Below, piece by piece: positions 29,517-39,313 of a DNA stretch of 64,000 nt; positions within the stretch are counted from its first letter, which is position 1; every line of letters starts with the position of its first letter. Below the pieces are notes generated by a model, which did not search any database, was not told where the DNA came from, and worked only from the letters and a program-made list of their open reading frames with translations. The DNA lies in the NCBI GenBank assembly GCA_947570695.1, contig CANOVB010000008.1:1-64000 (forward strand), in the 5' to 3' direction. The translations under genes were made by a program, and so were the position numbers. Origin of the DNA: an uncultured Clostridium sp. (lineage in GTDB: Bacteria; Bacillota; Clostridia; TANB77; CAG-508).

Positions 29517-31094
29517 TTATTCTTTCACAGAATCAACGATTTCTAAATGATTGATTTTTGCTGTTTGTTCATCTTGTATTGGAATGTCTAAATTAATAGA
29601 TTTCCCAATGATTTCAGTAGTACAACCAAATAATAAAGTAAATTCTAAATCATCAATATTGTCGAGTGACATTTTGTGCAAATTAAGTCCAGCAGCAAGA
29701 TTTGGGTTTCTTGAAAATACAATTTTATTTTCGTTGCTATTCATGCCTTTTACTTGTTCTTCGATTGGAAATACATAATTGATATCATCTATTTTTTGTC
29801 TCATTAGTACTTTCCATTCATTTCCTAAACAACCATTTTGCTCATAATAAAATGTGATATTTTCATAAGTCACATCGATTTTTGTAATAACAAAGTTTCC
29901 GCCTAATCCACTGGTTGCTGTATAAGTTTTATTATCCAATTTGACAGGATACCAAGTTGCTTGCTCATACATTTCTTCTTCCTGTGTTTTTCCATTTTCA
30001 TTGAGTTTTCGATCTTCAAATAGCTTGCTTTTTACTGGTGTTACTTTTACTGTATTGCTTGTGTTTTCTGGACTAAGAAGTATGATAAAATTTTCTTCTT
30101 CTCGGATGGTATCCGTTTCGTTGATTTCATATTCAAATTTTTCTTGGATTTGGCCATCTTTTTTCACATACATTTTTTTGCCTGCAATACTTCCATTGTA
30201 AATCATGTTTGGGATTGTGTTACCATTTTCATCGGTAACAGTAAAACTAATGTATTCCATTGAATTATCACCATACTCTTTGTAAGTGATATCTTCTACG
30301 ACTTTTCTAGCTTTAATAAATTTTTGAAATTTCGTATTGGCAATTTTTTCTATGATAATTTTGGTATGCTCATCTAGCTGCTCCTCTATTAGAATTGCCG
30401 TATCTTCATTTCCTGTTAATTCGATTTCTGATTCTATGGTTTTACCGATTGTGATAGCCTTATTTTCATCATCTTCAAATCCAAGAATTATTCCAGAAGA
30501 AATGTCTTCGATTTCAATTTCTAAATTCAAATGATTAGTGTTTTCATCCATGATATTAATAACTTGTGTATAAATATATTCACTATCCGAAACTTTATCA
30601 ACATACTTGCTTACATTAGAAATTTCTTTTGAGTTTACCAATACTTTTTCTGAAATGTGCAGATCATAGCCAATTCCATTAATGTACTCGATTGGCTTTG
30701 TCATTTTTTCAAATGCTTTCTCTTTTAATTTTATTTTATATTCTGCAATGATGTATGCTTTATCTCCAGCCATACTTTCTAAAGTTATATTGCAATATTC
30801 ATTTTCTATGGATTGATTAACTGCTACTAAACTATTTTCATAATTTTGACTTAATTTTAAAAATCCCATTTTTTCCATATTGGTATTTTTACTGATTCCA
30901 GCATAAGCCGTGATGCTTACAGTCCCTGCAATAATAAATGCAGCAACTTTTTGCAGGCGATTTAATTTTAGTTTATTTTTTATTTTTCGATTCTCCAATT
31001 CGTTTTCTGGGGATTTCATGCACTTTAAATTTTCATATTTTAAATAGACAGAATCTTTAAAATATTTTCTTTTTTCTTCTAATTTTTTATCCAT
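29517..31094 (-). CDS. DUF4179-type anti-sigma factor-like membrane protein
   Basis: A 525-residue protein with a short basic cytoplasmic N-terminus, one membrane helix (~50-68, VAAFIIAGTVSITAYAG) and a long extracytoplasmic region, typical of DUF4179 proteins paired with ECF sigma factors. It overlaps the sigma gene by 8 bases, so the two are coupled. It probably holds the sigma factor at the membrane and senses an outside signal; the signal is unknown. The pair is somewhat richer in G+C than the surroundings. Confidence 0.75.
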   Translation of the reverse strand: MDKKLEEKRKYFKDSVYLKYENLKCMKSPENELENRKIKNKLKLNRLQKVAAFIIAGTVSITAYAGISKNTNMEKMGFLKLSQNYENSLVAVNQSIENEYCNITLESMAGDKAYIIAEYKIKLKEKAFEKMTKPIEYINGIGYDLHISEKVLVNSKEISNVSKYVDKVSDSEYIYTQVINIMDENTNHLNLEIEIEDISSGIILGFEDDENKAITIGKTIESEIELTGNEDTAILIEEQLDEHTKIIIEKIANTKFQKFIKARKVVEDITYKEYGDNSMEYISFTVTDENGNTIPNMIYNGSIAGKKMYVKKDGQIQEKFEYEINETDTIREEENFIILLSPENTSNTVKVTPVKSKLFEDRKLNENGKTQEEEMYEQATWYPVKLDNKTYTATSGLGGNFVITKIDVTYENITFYYEQNGCLGNEWKVLMRQKIDDINYVFPIEEQVKGMNSNENKIVFSRNPNLAAGLNLHKMSLDNIDDLEFTLLFGCTTEIIGKSINLDIPIQDEQTAKINHLEIVDSVKE

Positions 31095-31632
31095 TATAAT
31101 TATCGACCTCTTTTCTTAATATTTCTTTTAATTTTTTTCTACCTCGATGAATGAGTGTTTTTACTTGCGATAGGGACACACCTAAAATTGAACTTATTTC
31201 CTGATAAGATAATTCCTCGATATCTGCAAGAAAAAGGATTTGATTTTGCGGTTCTGGCAGACGTTCGATTTCCATTTTTATTCTTTGACTTTGTTCTTTA
31301 TCAAAAATAACCTCTTCAAGTTCTTGTTCCATAAAAAGATATTCATTATCTTGCAAATAGGTAATTCTTTTTTCTCTTTTGATATAATTGAATGCTTTGC
31401 TTTTTGCAATGATATAAAGGTATGTTTTTAAAGAGTAGTTCAAATCATATTTTTCTTTATTCATAAGAATATAAACAAAAACATCTTGCGCTAAGTCTTC
31501 AGCAATATCCATACTTTTTACAATTTTATAAATAAAATAAATGATTTTTTCCATATATTTGTTCATGATAAGTTCAAATGATTTGTTATCTCCTGTCAAA
31601 AAACTCCTATATAATTTTTTATCTTCCTCCAT
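31087..31632 (-). CDS. ECF-type RNA polymerase sigma factor
   Basis: An 181-residue sigma-70 family protein with region 2 (FELIMNKYMEKIIYFIYKIV, DIAEDLAQDVFVYI) and region 4 (LPEPQNQILFLADIEELSYQ, GVSLSQVKTLIHRGRKKL). The ATG at 31632 is preferred because GGAGG lies just upstream; an in-frame ATG four codons earlier has none. It shares its transcript with the DUF4179 anti-sigma gene and is likely autoregulated, as usual for such pairs. Confidence 0.85.
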   Translation of the reverse strand: MEEDKKLYRSFLTGDNKSFELIMNKYMEKIIYFIYKIVKSMDIAEDLAQDVFVYILMNKEKYDLNYSLKTYLYIIAKSKAFNYIKREKRITYLQDNEYLFMEQELEEVIFDKEQSQRIKMEIERLPEPQNQILFLADIEELSYQEISSILGVSLSQVKTLIHRGRKKLKEILRKEVDNYNG

Positions 31633-31940
31633 TTTTTCCTCCATTTGAGAATATAAGATCTTATTTCTAATTATAATACAATTTTAAAATAGGAAAAGTT
31701 GCACTTTTATAAAATTAAACACATTATTTTTTATGCATCTTATTGAACCAAATTAAAAATTTACTGCAAAACACTTTTCAAAGCTTACACCTTCAACTTC
31801 ATAATTAGTAATGTTGTATCTGTCTTTTCTTCATCTCTCTACTCTGACGCTATTTAATCATTAAACTTTGTTTTAAATTCAATATAATAAAAGTAGATAA
31901 TCCTATTTCTGCTATGTAATTGTTGTCTAAGGCAAAAGGG

Positions 31941-31978
31941 CACCATAGTGGATGAGAATTCAAATTCACTATGGCGCA
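31941..31978. other. Isolated stem-loop in a ~620-bp gap
   Basis: GCACCATAGTG pairs with CACTATGGCGC. No T-run follows on either strand, so its role is unclear. The gap 31633-32099 otherwise holds only the terminator at 32021 and AT-rich DNA. Confidence 0.4.
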
Positions 31979-32020
31979 CTACATATTTAATCATATATTG
32001 GTTACTATTAAAATATTATA

Positions 32021-32057
32021 AAAAGCAACAAAGCCCTTAACAGGGCTTGTTGCTTTC
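32021..32057 (-). terminator. Terminator of the 54/73-aa gene pair
   Basis: AAAAAGCAACAAAGCCC pairs with GGGCTTGTTGCTTT; on the minus strand it ends in TTTTT. Confidence 0.8.
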
Positions 32058-32099
32058 AGTTCGATTTTAACACCTTCTTCTTATTATTTAGTTTTGATA

Positions 32100-32321
32100 T
32101 CACAACATATCTAAGGATCTTTTCTTTAAATTTCCATTTTTGTCATAAGTTTGATGCAGTACCACTTGGATGGTATCTCCCTCTTCAACGATTTCATATA
32201 CCTCTTTATTATCAAAAGTGGCTGATATATCATCATAAGAAACCGTTACAAGATTGCTTTCAGGAAACCACTGTTGAATAAAAGAAGTGTCGGAAACATA
32301 AATCCGTCTGCTATATGACAT
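32100..32321 (-). CDS. 73-aa hypothetical protein
   Basis: A short acidic, beta-rich protein (starts MSYSRRIYVSDTSF; contains VTVSYDDISATFDNKEVYEI). It overlaps the 54-aa gene upstream by 11 bases and shares its transcript. No signal or membrane segment and no recognised family. It is richer in G+C than the host average. The coupled start and own terminator make it likely real. Confidence 0.55.
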   Translation of the reverse strand: MSYSRRIYVSDTSFIQQWFPESNLVTVSYDDISATFDNKEVYEIVEEGDTIQVVLHQTYDKNGNLKKRSLDML

Positions 32322-32475
32322 TCACATATTGATTTTCTACCACGATTGCTTCTGCTGTAGTGTTGACGACTGTTACAGGATTCCAAAAGGCCATCAAGAA
32401 TGCGATGAGTAGGACCAACAAGGGGGAGAAAGTCAAAGCAACTGCAATGTCAGAAATATTGAACCGTTTTTTCAT
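32311..32475 (-). CDS. 54-aa single-pass membrane protein
   Basis: A small frame starting MKKRFNISDIAVALTFSP with a hydrophobic helix (~11-30, LLVLLIAFLMAFW) and a short polar tail. AAGGAGAATG precedes the ATG at 32475. It is the first gene of a two-gene unit with the 73-aa protein, overlapping it by 11 bases. No family recognised. A small membrane subunit or peptide is plausible from topology only. Confidence 0.6.
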   Translation of the reverse strand: MKKRFNISDIAVALTFSPLLVLLIAFLMAFWNPVTVVNTTAEAIVVENQYVNVI

Positions 32476-32734
32476 AAATCATTCTCCTTCAAATTTGACT
32501 TAGAATGCTGAGGTCTGAAGTAAACAGCATCCTTTTGTTCATAAGATACTCTTGCTATTTTTCTAGTGCATAATAACCATTCATCAAAATAAATTCTATT
32601 CTCACTAATTATATTATAACATATATTACATGTTACATGAATTTGCAATATTTACTATCTACAGTTTCATTTCTGTTCTTTTTATTTACTAAAGAAGAGT
32701 ATTGCTGTTTATAAATATCTACCTTATAGTTTAT

Positions 32735-33737
32735 CTATACTATATAAATTATCTCATTTTTAGGGAAATATTGTTTCAATTTTTCTCTAAAAAATATTTC
32801 TCCTTCTTCTCTTATATAATTTTTATACATATATTTTCCTCTACCTCTTCCAGTCATAATATCTGGATTATATAGATTAATAGCATTTGGAAATGCATCT
32901 TGATTAATCATGCGATGAATATAGCTATATGTCATAAAAATTACTTCGAAAAAAACATCTTTTTTTACTTCTAAAGATAAATTTTCATTTAAATATTTTA
33001 TCAAATTTTCATATTCTTCTTTCCAATTATCTACCATAATTACAGGAGCAATTAAAATTCCTATTTTATATCCTGCATTTTTTAATTTGTTTATTGCTTC
33101 TATTCTATTCTTTAATCTTGATGTTCCGAAACTCTATTTGATTAATTATTTTCTCAGGATTTACACTCATTCTAATAATTATTCTTTTATTATGTTCTAT
33201 ATTACATATAGAATCTACCATATCAAATTTTGTTGGAAAAGTTAAGTAACCCTTATTTTCTTTTGAAAATTTTTTTATAGTCCATTCTAAATTTCCAGTT
33301 ATAGTATTTTCTAAAATTAAATCACTATTACTTCCAATTTCAAAAGTTAATTCCTTTTCTGATTGATTATTTACTTTAATAATTTTTTCCAACATTTTTT
33401 CTCTATTTACAAAAATTCTTAAGTAGGCACATTTATTATAATTACATACTAAATAGCAATACATACACATAGCTATACAACCAGAAGATGTATATGGAAC
33501 AAGATAATCTGATACCTTATGGTTTGGGACAAATTTATGAGTTTTTCTTACACCTATAATTAAATTTCTTTTCATTTTTGGAAATTCATAATTTTCCTTT
33601 TTTCTCATTTCTTCAATATTGTTGTGATTACTAATTATAACTTTTGGAATATTATCATATCTTTTTAAAAGCTCTTTACCTAATTCATAATTTTCTATTT
33701 CTTTTTCATAATAAATACAGTCTGGATTAAACATCAT
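32735..33737 (-). pseudogene. splB: Spore photoproduct lyase with a frameshift
   Basis: Two frames make one ~334-residue radical-SAM protein. The N-terminal part carries PYTSSGCIAMCMYCYL with the CxxxCxxC cluster motif and AYLRIFVNREKML; the C-terminal part has VIMVDNWKEEYENLI. Removing one base of the AAA at 33129-33131 restores ...EFGTSRLKNRIEAINKL. The enzyme repairs UV spore photoproduct in germinating spores. A sigma-G-like promoter (GAATA, 17 bp, TAAACTA on the minus strand) precedes it. Either inactivated or an assembly error. Confidence 0.85.
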
Positions 33738-33937
33738 AAAACCTCCAAAAATAGTTTAACCTTACATATAAAAGTTATTCTTTTGCTTAGTTTTTTATAA
33801 AATATAAAATACAAACCAGCTTGCAAAAAGTCTAAAATATTTTATTGGCTTATGATTCATTATTTTGAAAAACAAAAATATTAATATAACATTTTCTATT
33901 ACATGAATTCCTTACTTTCCTCTAGAGCCTTTGATTT

Positions 33938-33966
33938 TTGCAAAATTACAAAAAATATGATATAAT
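33938..33966 (+). promoter_or_regulatory. Sigma-A promoter of the 409-aa cassette gene
   Basis: TTGCAA (33938-33943) and TATAAT (33961-33966), 17-bp spacer. Confidence 0.8.
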
Positions 33967-34018
33967 ATATGTTCAGGTTGCATTGCAATCAAATTTATAG
34001 AAAGGATTGATGATATAT

Positions 34019-35248
34019 ATGAGTACCAAGCGAGGCAAATTGCCTCCTCCACCTTGGAACAGTCCACCATTGCGGACTATTCCAGGCGCTACTCAGCTTC
34101 CCTCTTCCTGTACTTTTCAGCTGACTCCAGAAGCAGAATATGCTGTAAAAGTGCAAAATAACCCAGCCATCCTTGCAGAGGATGCAAGCAACTACCAAGA
34201 CCAGCACTATGTCCGTACTTTGGCAGACCTTTTCTTGGTTATTGCTAAAAGCACAGAAATTCCTTTGTTCGAGCTCAAGAAATTTCGCATCAGCAATATG
34301 GAACTTGCTCTTTCCAAGCTTGCAAAAGAGTATCCTAGTGAATACAAGGAACTCTGTAAGTATTGGGGAGTAGTTCCTGAAGAACACCGTTCTAAAAAGA
34401 ACACCAAAGGAATCAACCCTCACAGTCACCTGGCGCGCCTTGTCAGATGGGGATATTTCGATTTATTTTTCCCCAATATGGATGGCGTTATCGATTTGGT
34501 TATCAAAAAAGTGCACACTTCGAGCACCTCGATGACTAAAATCGAAAAAGCTAAATATGCTCAGATCTTTGCAATGTTCATTACCGGCCACTCCTTTATG
34601 CCATATGATCTCGACAAATTTCTTGTGGTAAAAAAGGAATTTGAAAAACATGGCAAACTTTACAACCAATATGATCTGAAGGAAAGTGTCCTTGCCTCCT
34701 TAATTTCTGTGGAAAAGAAAGCTTGCTGGAACGCAGCTATACTTTACCACTTTTATAAGAGGTATATGAGTGAACTTTCTGACGGCTCCATCAACCTTGA
34801 TGCTGTTATGTATTTCATGGATTTGATTGATTATAATCATAAGCTCATAATCAAAGAATTTATGGATCTACTATCAGCTGAAATGTGTGATGGATGTAGT
34901 GAGAAATCCGACTTCAACTACAGGCATTTATCCCCGATTATGTCCAACTTCGACATCCGTATGCTGAAAGAGCAAATTTTCCCGTTTGGAATCTGGGGTA
35001 GTAACGTGACTCTTTTCATGATGGATATTCCCGAAAAAGAGAGAATCGCTTACCGATATGCGTATAATCGCTTTGAAAAAAATGATTTCGATTTCGGTAA
35101 GGGGGTAGAAACCGTTAAAGAGCCGCGTTCCTGCAAACATGCTTGTAGCCATAAAACTTATACAATGTATGGCTATCGATATGCATGGGCTCCTTTGGCT
35201 GTCAGAATTTCAGATCCTAACGAACTCTGGATGATGAGAATGATGTAA
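34019..35248 (+). CDS. 409-aa protein of unknown function (high-GC cassette)
   Basis: No family recognised. A Pro-rich N-terminus (KLPPPPWNSPPL, ~7-18) is followed by a mostly helical body and a C-terminal region with clustered Cys/His (SCKHACSHKTYTMYG), which could bind metal. No signal peptide or membrane helix. AAAGGA lies 12 bp before the ATG at 34019; an ATG at 34010 is also possible. It has its own promoter and terminator and clearly higher G+C than its neighbours. Confidence 0.7.
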   Translation: MSTKRGKLPPPPWNSPPLRTIPGATQLPSSCTFQLTPEAEYAVKVQNNPAILAEDASNYQDQHYVRTLADLFLVIAKSTEIPLFELKKFRISNMELALSKLAKEYPSEYKELCKYWGVVPEEHRSKKNTKGINPHSHLARLVRWGYFDLFFPNMDGVIDLVIKKVHTSSTSMTKIEKAKYAQIFAMFITGHSFMPYDLDKFLVVKKEFEKHGKLYNQYDLKESVLASLISVEKKACWNAAILYHFYKRYMSELSDGSINLDAVMYFMDLIDYNHKLIIKEFMDLLSAEMCDGCSEKSDFNYRHLSPIMSNFDIRMLKEQIFPFGIWGSNVTLFMMDIPEKERIAYRYAYNRFEKNDFDFGKGVETVKEPRSCKHACSHKTYTMYGYRYAWAPLAVRISDPNELWMMRMM

Positions 35249-35282
35249 TCAATCCTTATGCTAGCCGCTTGGCAAAGCAGAG

Positions 35283-35326
35283 CCAGAGCCTCTATGTAGC
35301 AATACATGGAGGCTCTGGTTTATTTA
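35283..35326 (+). terminator. Terminator of the 409-aa cassette gene
   Basis: CCAGAGCCTC pairs with GAGGCTCTGG, with additional inner pairing and a T-rich tail. Confidence 0.85.
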
Positions 35327-35374
35327 TATATTTAACTCACTTAAAAGTAAAATATTCTAGATTTTTAAATTATT

Positions 35375-36373
35375 TTATAGATTTGCTAGCGGATTATTTT
35401 CTACAGCATTTCTAATTTGTTCATTATCAACATGAGTATATATTTCTGTTGTTGATATACTTTCATGTCCCAAAAGTTCTTGCAATGCTCTTATATCAAC
35501 ATTTCCATATTTATACATTAAAGTTGCTGCAGTATGTCTTAATTTATGAACTGAATATTTGTCTGCTTTTTCTATTCCAGTAAGCTTTAATTCTTCTTTT
35601 ATTATATATTGAACTGTACGTCTGCTAATTCTCTTTTTTTGTTCACTTAAAAATAGAGCATCTCTTGAATTAAATTTTACTCCATCTTTTGGTCTAACTG
35701 CTAAATATGAATTAACTGCTTTTACACAAGCATTATTTAAATATATAGTACGTTCTTTATTTCCTTTTCCTATAACATTTAATTTATTGTTTTCAAAATC
35801 AATATCACTTATATTTATTCCTACTAATTCTGATAAACGAAGTCCACAATTTAATAAAATAGTAATCATTGCAAAATTTCTTTCAGAATTATCATGATTT
35901 CCATGTCCTAAATTTTGAGAAACTGTTTCTAAAAGGTCTTTGCTTTGTTCTAATGTTAAATATTTAGGAAGTCTTTTTCCTAGTTTAGGGGTTTCTAAGT
36001 CTTGTGCCGGATTACTAGGAAGTATTTTAGTTTTATTACACATATATTTAAAAAACACTCTTATACTTGCTGTTTTCCTTGCTAATGTTGCAGGTTTGCT
36101 CAAATAGCAATTTTTTAAATAAGCTAAAAATGAATGTATATCTTGCAAAGTAACTTTTTTTAAAGTATCTATATCAAAATCATCTATTTTAATTGTTTTT
36201 ATAAATTCTTCATCATCTACTTTGGTTTGCTTAAATTTAAATTTTATATATTTCAAAAAATGTGCAATATCATAATTATACTCTTTTATTGTGTTTTCAG
36301 ATTTATTTAGAATTGTAGAACTATATGCTAAAAAATCATTTAAAAATTCTGGATTTTCTTCTGGATTTATCAT
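35375..36373 (-). CDS. Tyrosine recombinase (XerC/XerD type)
   Basis: A 332-residue tyrosine recombinase. It has an N-terminal SAM-like core-binding domain (FLNDFLAYSSTILNKSENTI) and a catalytic domain with Arg in NCGLRLSELVG, Lys in VIGKGNKERT, HxxR in SVHKLRHTAATLM and the H...Y pair in LGHESISTTEIYTHVD. All catalytic residues are present. Its start overlaps the Pol IV stop by 4 bases (ATGA), so it is translationally coupled. Chromosome-dimer resolution or integration are both possible. Confidence 0.88.
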   Translation of the reverse strand: MINPEENPEFLNDFLAYSSTILNKSENTIKEYNYDIAHFLKYIKFKFKQTKVDDEEFIKTIKIDDFDIDTLKKVTLQDIHSFLAYLKNCYLSKPATLARKTASIRVFFKYMCNKTKILPSNPAQDLETPKLGKRLPKYLTLEQSKDLLETVSQNLGHGNHDNSERNFAMITILLNCGLRLSELVGINISDIDFENNKLNVIGKGNKERTIYLNNACVKAVNSYLAVRPKDGVKFNSRDALFLSEQKKRISRRTVQYIIKEELKLTGIEKADKYSVHKLRHTAATLMYKYGNVDIRALQELLGHESISTTEIYTHVDNEQIRNAVENNPLANL

Positions 36374-37578
36374 AATTTTTTATCCTTCCCTTTTACAATT
36401 TCTTTTATTTCTAATTCTCCTGCTCTTGTTATTGCATTATACCCATATTTTAATTTTAAATTATCTAGTACATTATCTAATTTTTCTTGTTTAAAATCAT
36501 TAGAAAACATTGATAACTGTATTTCATCTTTGTTTTCTAAATTGTCTACTCTCACTCCTACAAGCCTTATTGGTTCATTTTTATACATTTCTAAAGTAAT
36601 AAGTTTTGCTGTTTCTATTATTTCTTTTGTTGAAGAGGTTGTAAATTTTAATTGTTTTTGATGAGAATAATCTTTAAAATCTTTAGTTCTAAGCTGAACA
36701 TTTACAGTATTTGCAACTAAATTATGTTTTCTTAATCTATATGAAACTTGTTCACTTAAAGCAATTACTATTTTATAAATTTCTTCTATATCAGTTACAT
36801 CTTTAGGTAATGTTACAGAATTTCCTATACTTTTTGGATCTTCTTTTTTAGAATTTACCTCACTATCATCTATTCCATTTGCATAATTCCACATTAAAAT
36901 GCCAAATTTTCCAAAACGTTTTACTAAAAAATCTTTATTTGTTTTTGCTAGATCTCCAATAGTTTTTATTCTTAAGTTATGGAGTTTTGGAACTGTTTTT
37001 TTACCAATCATAAATAATTCAGAAACTGGTAAGCACCACATTTTATCTTCTATTTCATATTCATATAAGGTATGGATTTTATTTGGCTTTTCAAAATCAG
37101 ATGCCATCTTAGCTAAGAGTTTATTACTTGAAATCCCAATGTTTACCGTAAATCCCAATTCATTTTGAACTCTTAAATTTATTTCTTTTGCAATATCTAT
37201 TAATTTTCTTCCTCGCATAAATTCTGTTAAATCTAAAAAGCATTCATCTATACTAAATCTCTCTATTTTATCTGTATATTCTAAAAATAAATTATATAAA
37301 TCATTAGAATATTTTTTAAATACCTTGAAATCTCCCGAAAAGACTTCTAATTTATTACATTTTTTTCTAGCAAAATATATTGGCTCTCCTGTGATAATGC
37401 CAAATTTTTTAGCAACTTGACTTTTAGCTAAAACTATTCCAGAACGTCTTTCTTCGTCTCCTCCTATAATTGATGGTATTGTTCTAATATCTACTGGATA
37501 GCCATTTTTTAACATATTTACAGCTGTCCATGATAAAAATGCATTATTAACATCTACATGTAAAATTTGTCTATCCAT
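36370..37578 (-). CDS. dinB: Y-family DNA polymerase IV
   Basis: A 402-residue translesion polymerase. DVNNAFLSWTAV carries the first catalytic Asp, with the palm SIDECFLDLTEF (Asp-Glu) at ~105, a thumb HhH region (LPVSELFMIGKKTVPKLHNL) and a little-finger domain. The ATG at 37578 is preferred because TGGAGG lies just before it; the longer frame reads through that site. It probably tolerates damaged templates. Confidence 0.9.
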   Translation of the reverse strand: MDRQILHVDVNNAFLSWTAVNMLKNGYPVDIRTIPSIIGGDEERRSGIVLAKSQVAKKFGIITGEPIYFARKKCNKLEVFSGDFKVFKKYSNDLYNLFLEYTDKIERFSIDECFLDLTEFMRGRKLIDIAKEINLRVQNELGFTVNIGISSNKLLAKMASDFEKPNKIHTLYEYEIEDKMWCLPVSELFMIGKKTVPKLHNLRIKTIGDLAKTNKDFLVKRFGKFGILMWNYANGIDDSEVNSKKEDPKSIGNSVTLPKDVTDIEEIYKIVIALSEQVSYRLRKHNLVANTVNVQLRTKDFKDYSHQKQLKFTTSSTKEIIETAKLITLEMYKNEPIRLVGVRVDNLENKDEIQLSMFSNDFKQEKLDNVLDNLKLKYGYNAITRAGELEIKEIVKGKDKKL

Positions 37579-37696
37579 ATTTCCTCCATACACTTCTACA
37601 CGAACACAAGTTCTTATGTATGAATTTTATCACCTTACTAAAATAGTGTCAATATATAAAGCAAAAAAATGTTCGCAATATCAAAATATATAAATA

Positions 37697-38425
37697 CTAT
37701 CCTTTATTTTTCAATCTTATAACTGCATGAACTATCTTTTTATCATTACTTTTTATTGTTACATAATCAAATTCATCTGTTTTAGTATATAAAGCTTTTA
37801 CTGTTTCGCCTAATTTTATTTCTTTTTTATATAATATCTCAAATTGGTTTACTTCATTAGTAAACAATTCCTCAGGAACACATTCTTTTACAATATCCAT
37901 ATAATAAATATTATTTAAATGATTATTTACATCAATCATATTTTTTGTAATTTTATATTCTATTTCTTTTGAAAATTCAGTAGGTTCAGCAAATTTTGGT
38001 AAGTCCTTTTCTTCAAAAACTGATTTATTTTCTTGCTCATATACTTTAGAGACATCTTCTCCAACTTTAATTAATTTTCCTTTTTCAATATCTATAAATA
38101 GCCATTTTGAAGTAGCTATTGCAACTATTTCATTATTTTTATTAATAATCTCAAAATCACGAAAAGCATAAAATTTATCAATTTTTCTTGACCAAGTTTT
38201 AACTTTAAGAGTATCATTAAATAATGGTCTTTTCTTTACTTCAATTCTCCATTCTAATAGCACCCATGTTCTTTTAGTTTTTTCCATATCATTAATTCCA
38301 AAACCTGCAATTTCAGAATGCATACAAGCTACATCTTCAAAGTAAGCTAGTAAACTTGTATTAGTTAATTCTCTCATATAATTTATATCTCTTATTCCAA
38401 CACAAAAATCATGTTCTACAATCAT
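37697..38425 (-). CDS. Acyl-ACP thioesterase
   Basis: A 242-residue FatA/B-type double hot-dog protein, with TWVLLEWRIEVKKRP (~52-66) and the second hot-dog domain carrying MIDVNNHLNNIYYMDIV (~163-179). The NxH..N motif fits the plant-type and bacterial acyl-ACP thioesterase catalytic loop. It would release fatty acids from acyl-carrier protein in the cytoplasm. Monocistronic, with an AGAGGG ribosome site. Confidence 0.85.
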   Translation of the reverse strand: MIVEHDFCVGIRDINYMRELTNTSLLAYFEDVACMHSEIAGFGINDMEKTKRTWVLLEWRIEVKKRPLFNDTLKVKTWSRKIDKFYAFRDFEIINKNNEIVAIATSKWLFIDIEKGKLIKVGEDVSKVYEQENKSVFEEKDLPKFAEPTEFSKEIEYKITKNMIDVNNHLNNIYYMDIVKECVPEELFTNEVNQFEILYKKEIKLGETVKALYTKTDEFDYVTIKSNDKKIVHAVIRLKNKG

Positions 38426-38534
38426 TTTTATTCCCTCTTTTTACAATATATTAAATTATATCATATTTTTATAATAGTTCAAATTAATTTTTAAGAGCTA
38501 AAATAAATAATAAACTCTCCTATTAAATAATAAT

Positions 38535-38572
38535 GGCAAGAGCCTCATGCACGAATGCATAAGACTCTCGCC
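38535..38572 (-). terminator. Terminator of the 206-aa cassette gene
   Basis: GGCAAGAGCCTCATGCA pairs with TGCATAAGACTCTCGCC around a short loop, just beyond the stop codon on the minus strand. Confidence 0.8.
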
Positions 38573-38589
38573 AATTTTTGTACAAAGAT

Positions 38590-39210
38590 TTAGATTCTCC
38601 ACGCAAATGCCAAAGCGGTCTTTTCAATTCCCTCGATTTTGAGGTCAGAAAGCCCATAAAGCAATTCATGAGGAGATCTGTGCTCGCTGGTCAAAAGGTT
38701 TGCGATACCATCGCAAAGAATGGTTTTAAGCAAATGAGTATCAGCACACCCCATGATGCCTTCCAGCTCCCAAAGCGCCTTTGACACCAGTTCTGGTCCT
38801 TTGAACTTGATGAGCTTATAGCCAATCATATGACCGAAGATATGTGCTCCATCCTGCATTACGCAAGTATCAGCATCTTCAATAATGATATCAGCTCTAG
38901 TATCGTAAAAAGCCTTGTAGCCTCTACTGATATCAAGAGATTCAAGCTGAACCTCTTGCTCATAAATGAGGCCAATAGGTAGCCGGGAGCGCTCATACAT
39001 GGAAACAAATCTGCGGATTGTAGAAAAATATTGGGGAGCAAGCAGTTCTTCTGCTACCCTCTCAAGATTTTCCGCCTTCTCGCTGATACTGTCTCCCATT
39101 GCACAAGCCGCGCTTTCATCTCTGTACACATCTGGTACTGGAATTAAACACCGGATATGAATGCGATGAGATATGGTACTGTCTTTGATGATTTCCTTGT
39201 AGTAGCCCAT
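38590..39210 (-). CDS. 206-aa protein of unknown function (high-GC cassette)
   Basis: No family recognised. A soluble, mixed alpha/beta protein starting MGYYKEIIKDSTISHRIHIR with no signal peptide; a His/Asp-containing stretch (MQDGAHIFGHMIGYKLI) is notable. The ATG at 39210 with AAAGGG about 9 bp upstream is preferred over an upstream TTG. It has its own promoter and terminator and higher G+C than its neighbours. Confidence 0.65.
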   Translation of the reverse strand: MGYYKEIIKDSTISHRIHIRCLIPVPDVYRDESAACAMGDSISEKAENLERVAEELLAPQYFSTIRRFVSMYERSRLPIGLIYEQEVQLESLDISRGYKAFYDTRADIIIEDADTCVMQDGAHIFGHMIGYKLIKFKGPELVSKALWELEGIMGCADTHLLKTILCDGIANLLTSEHRSPHELLYGLSDLKIEGIEKTALAFAWRI

Positions 39211-39278
39211 ACAATTCACCCTTTCTTCAAAAGCCAACTACTTAGTTTACGCTATCTTGGATATTTGCTAACTACAAT

Positions 39279-39307
39279 ATTATACTACTTTACATAATTA
39301 AAGTCAA
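39279..39307 (-). promoter_or_regulatory. Sigma-A promoter of the 206-aa cassette gene
   Basis: On the minus strand TTGACT and TATAAT are separated by 17 bp. It begins TTGACTTTAAT, identical to the start of the promoter at 40528. Confidence 0.8.
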
Positions 39308-39313
39308 TTATAT

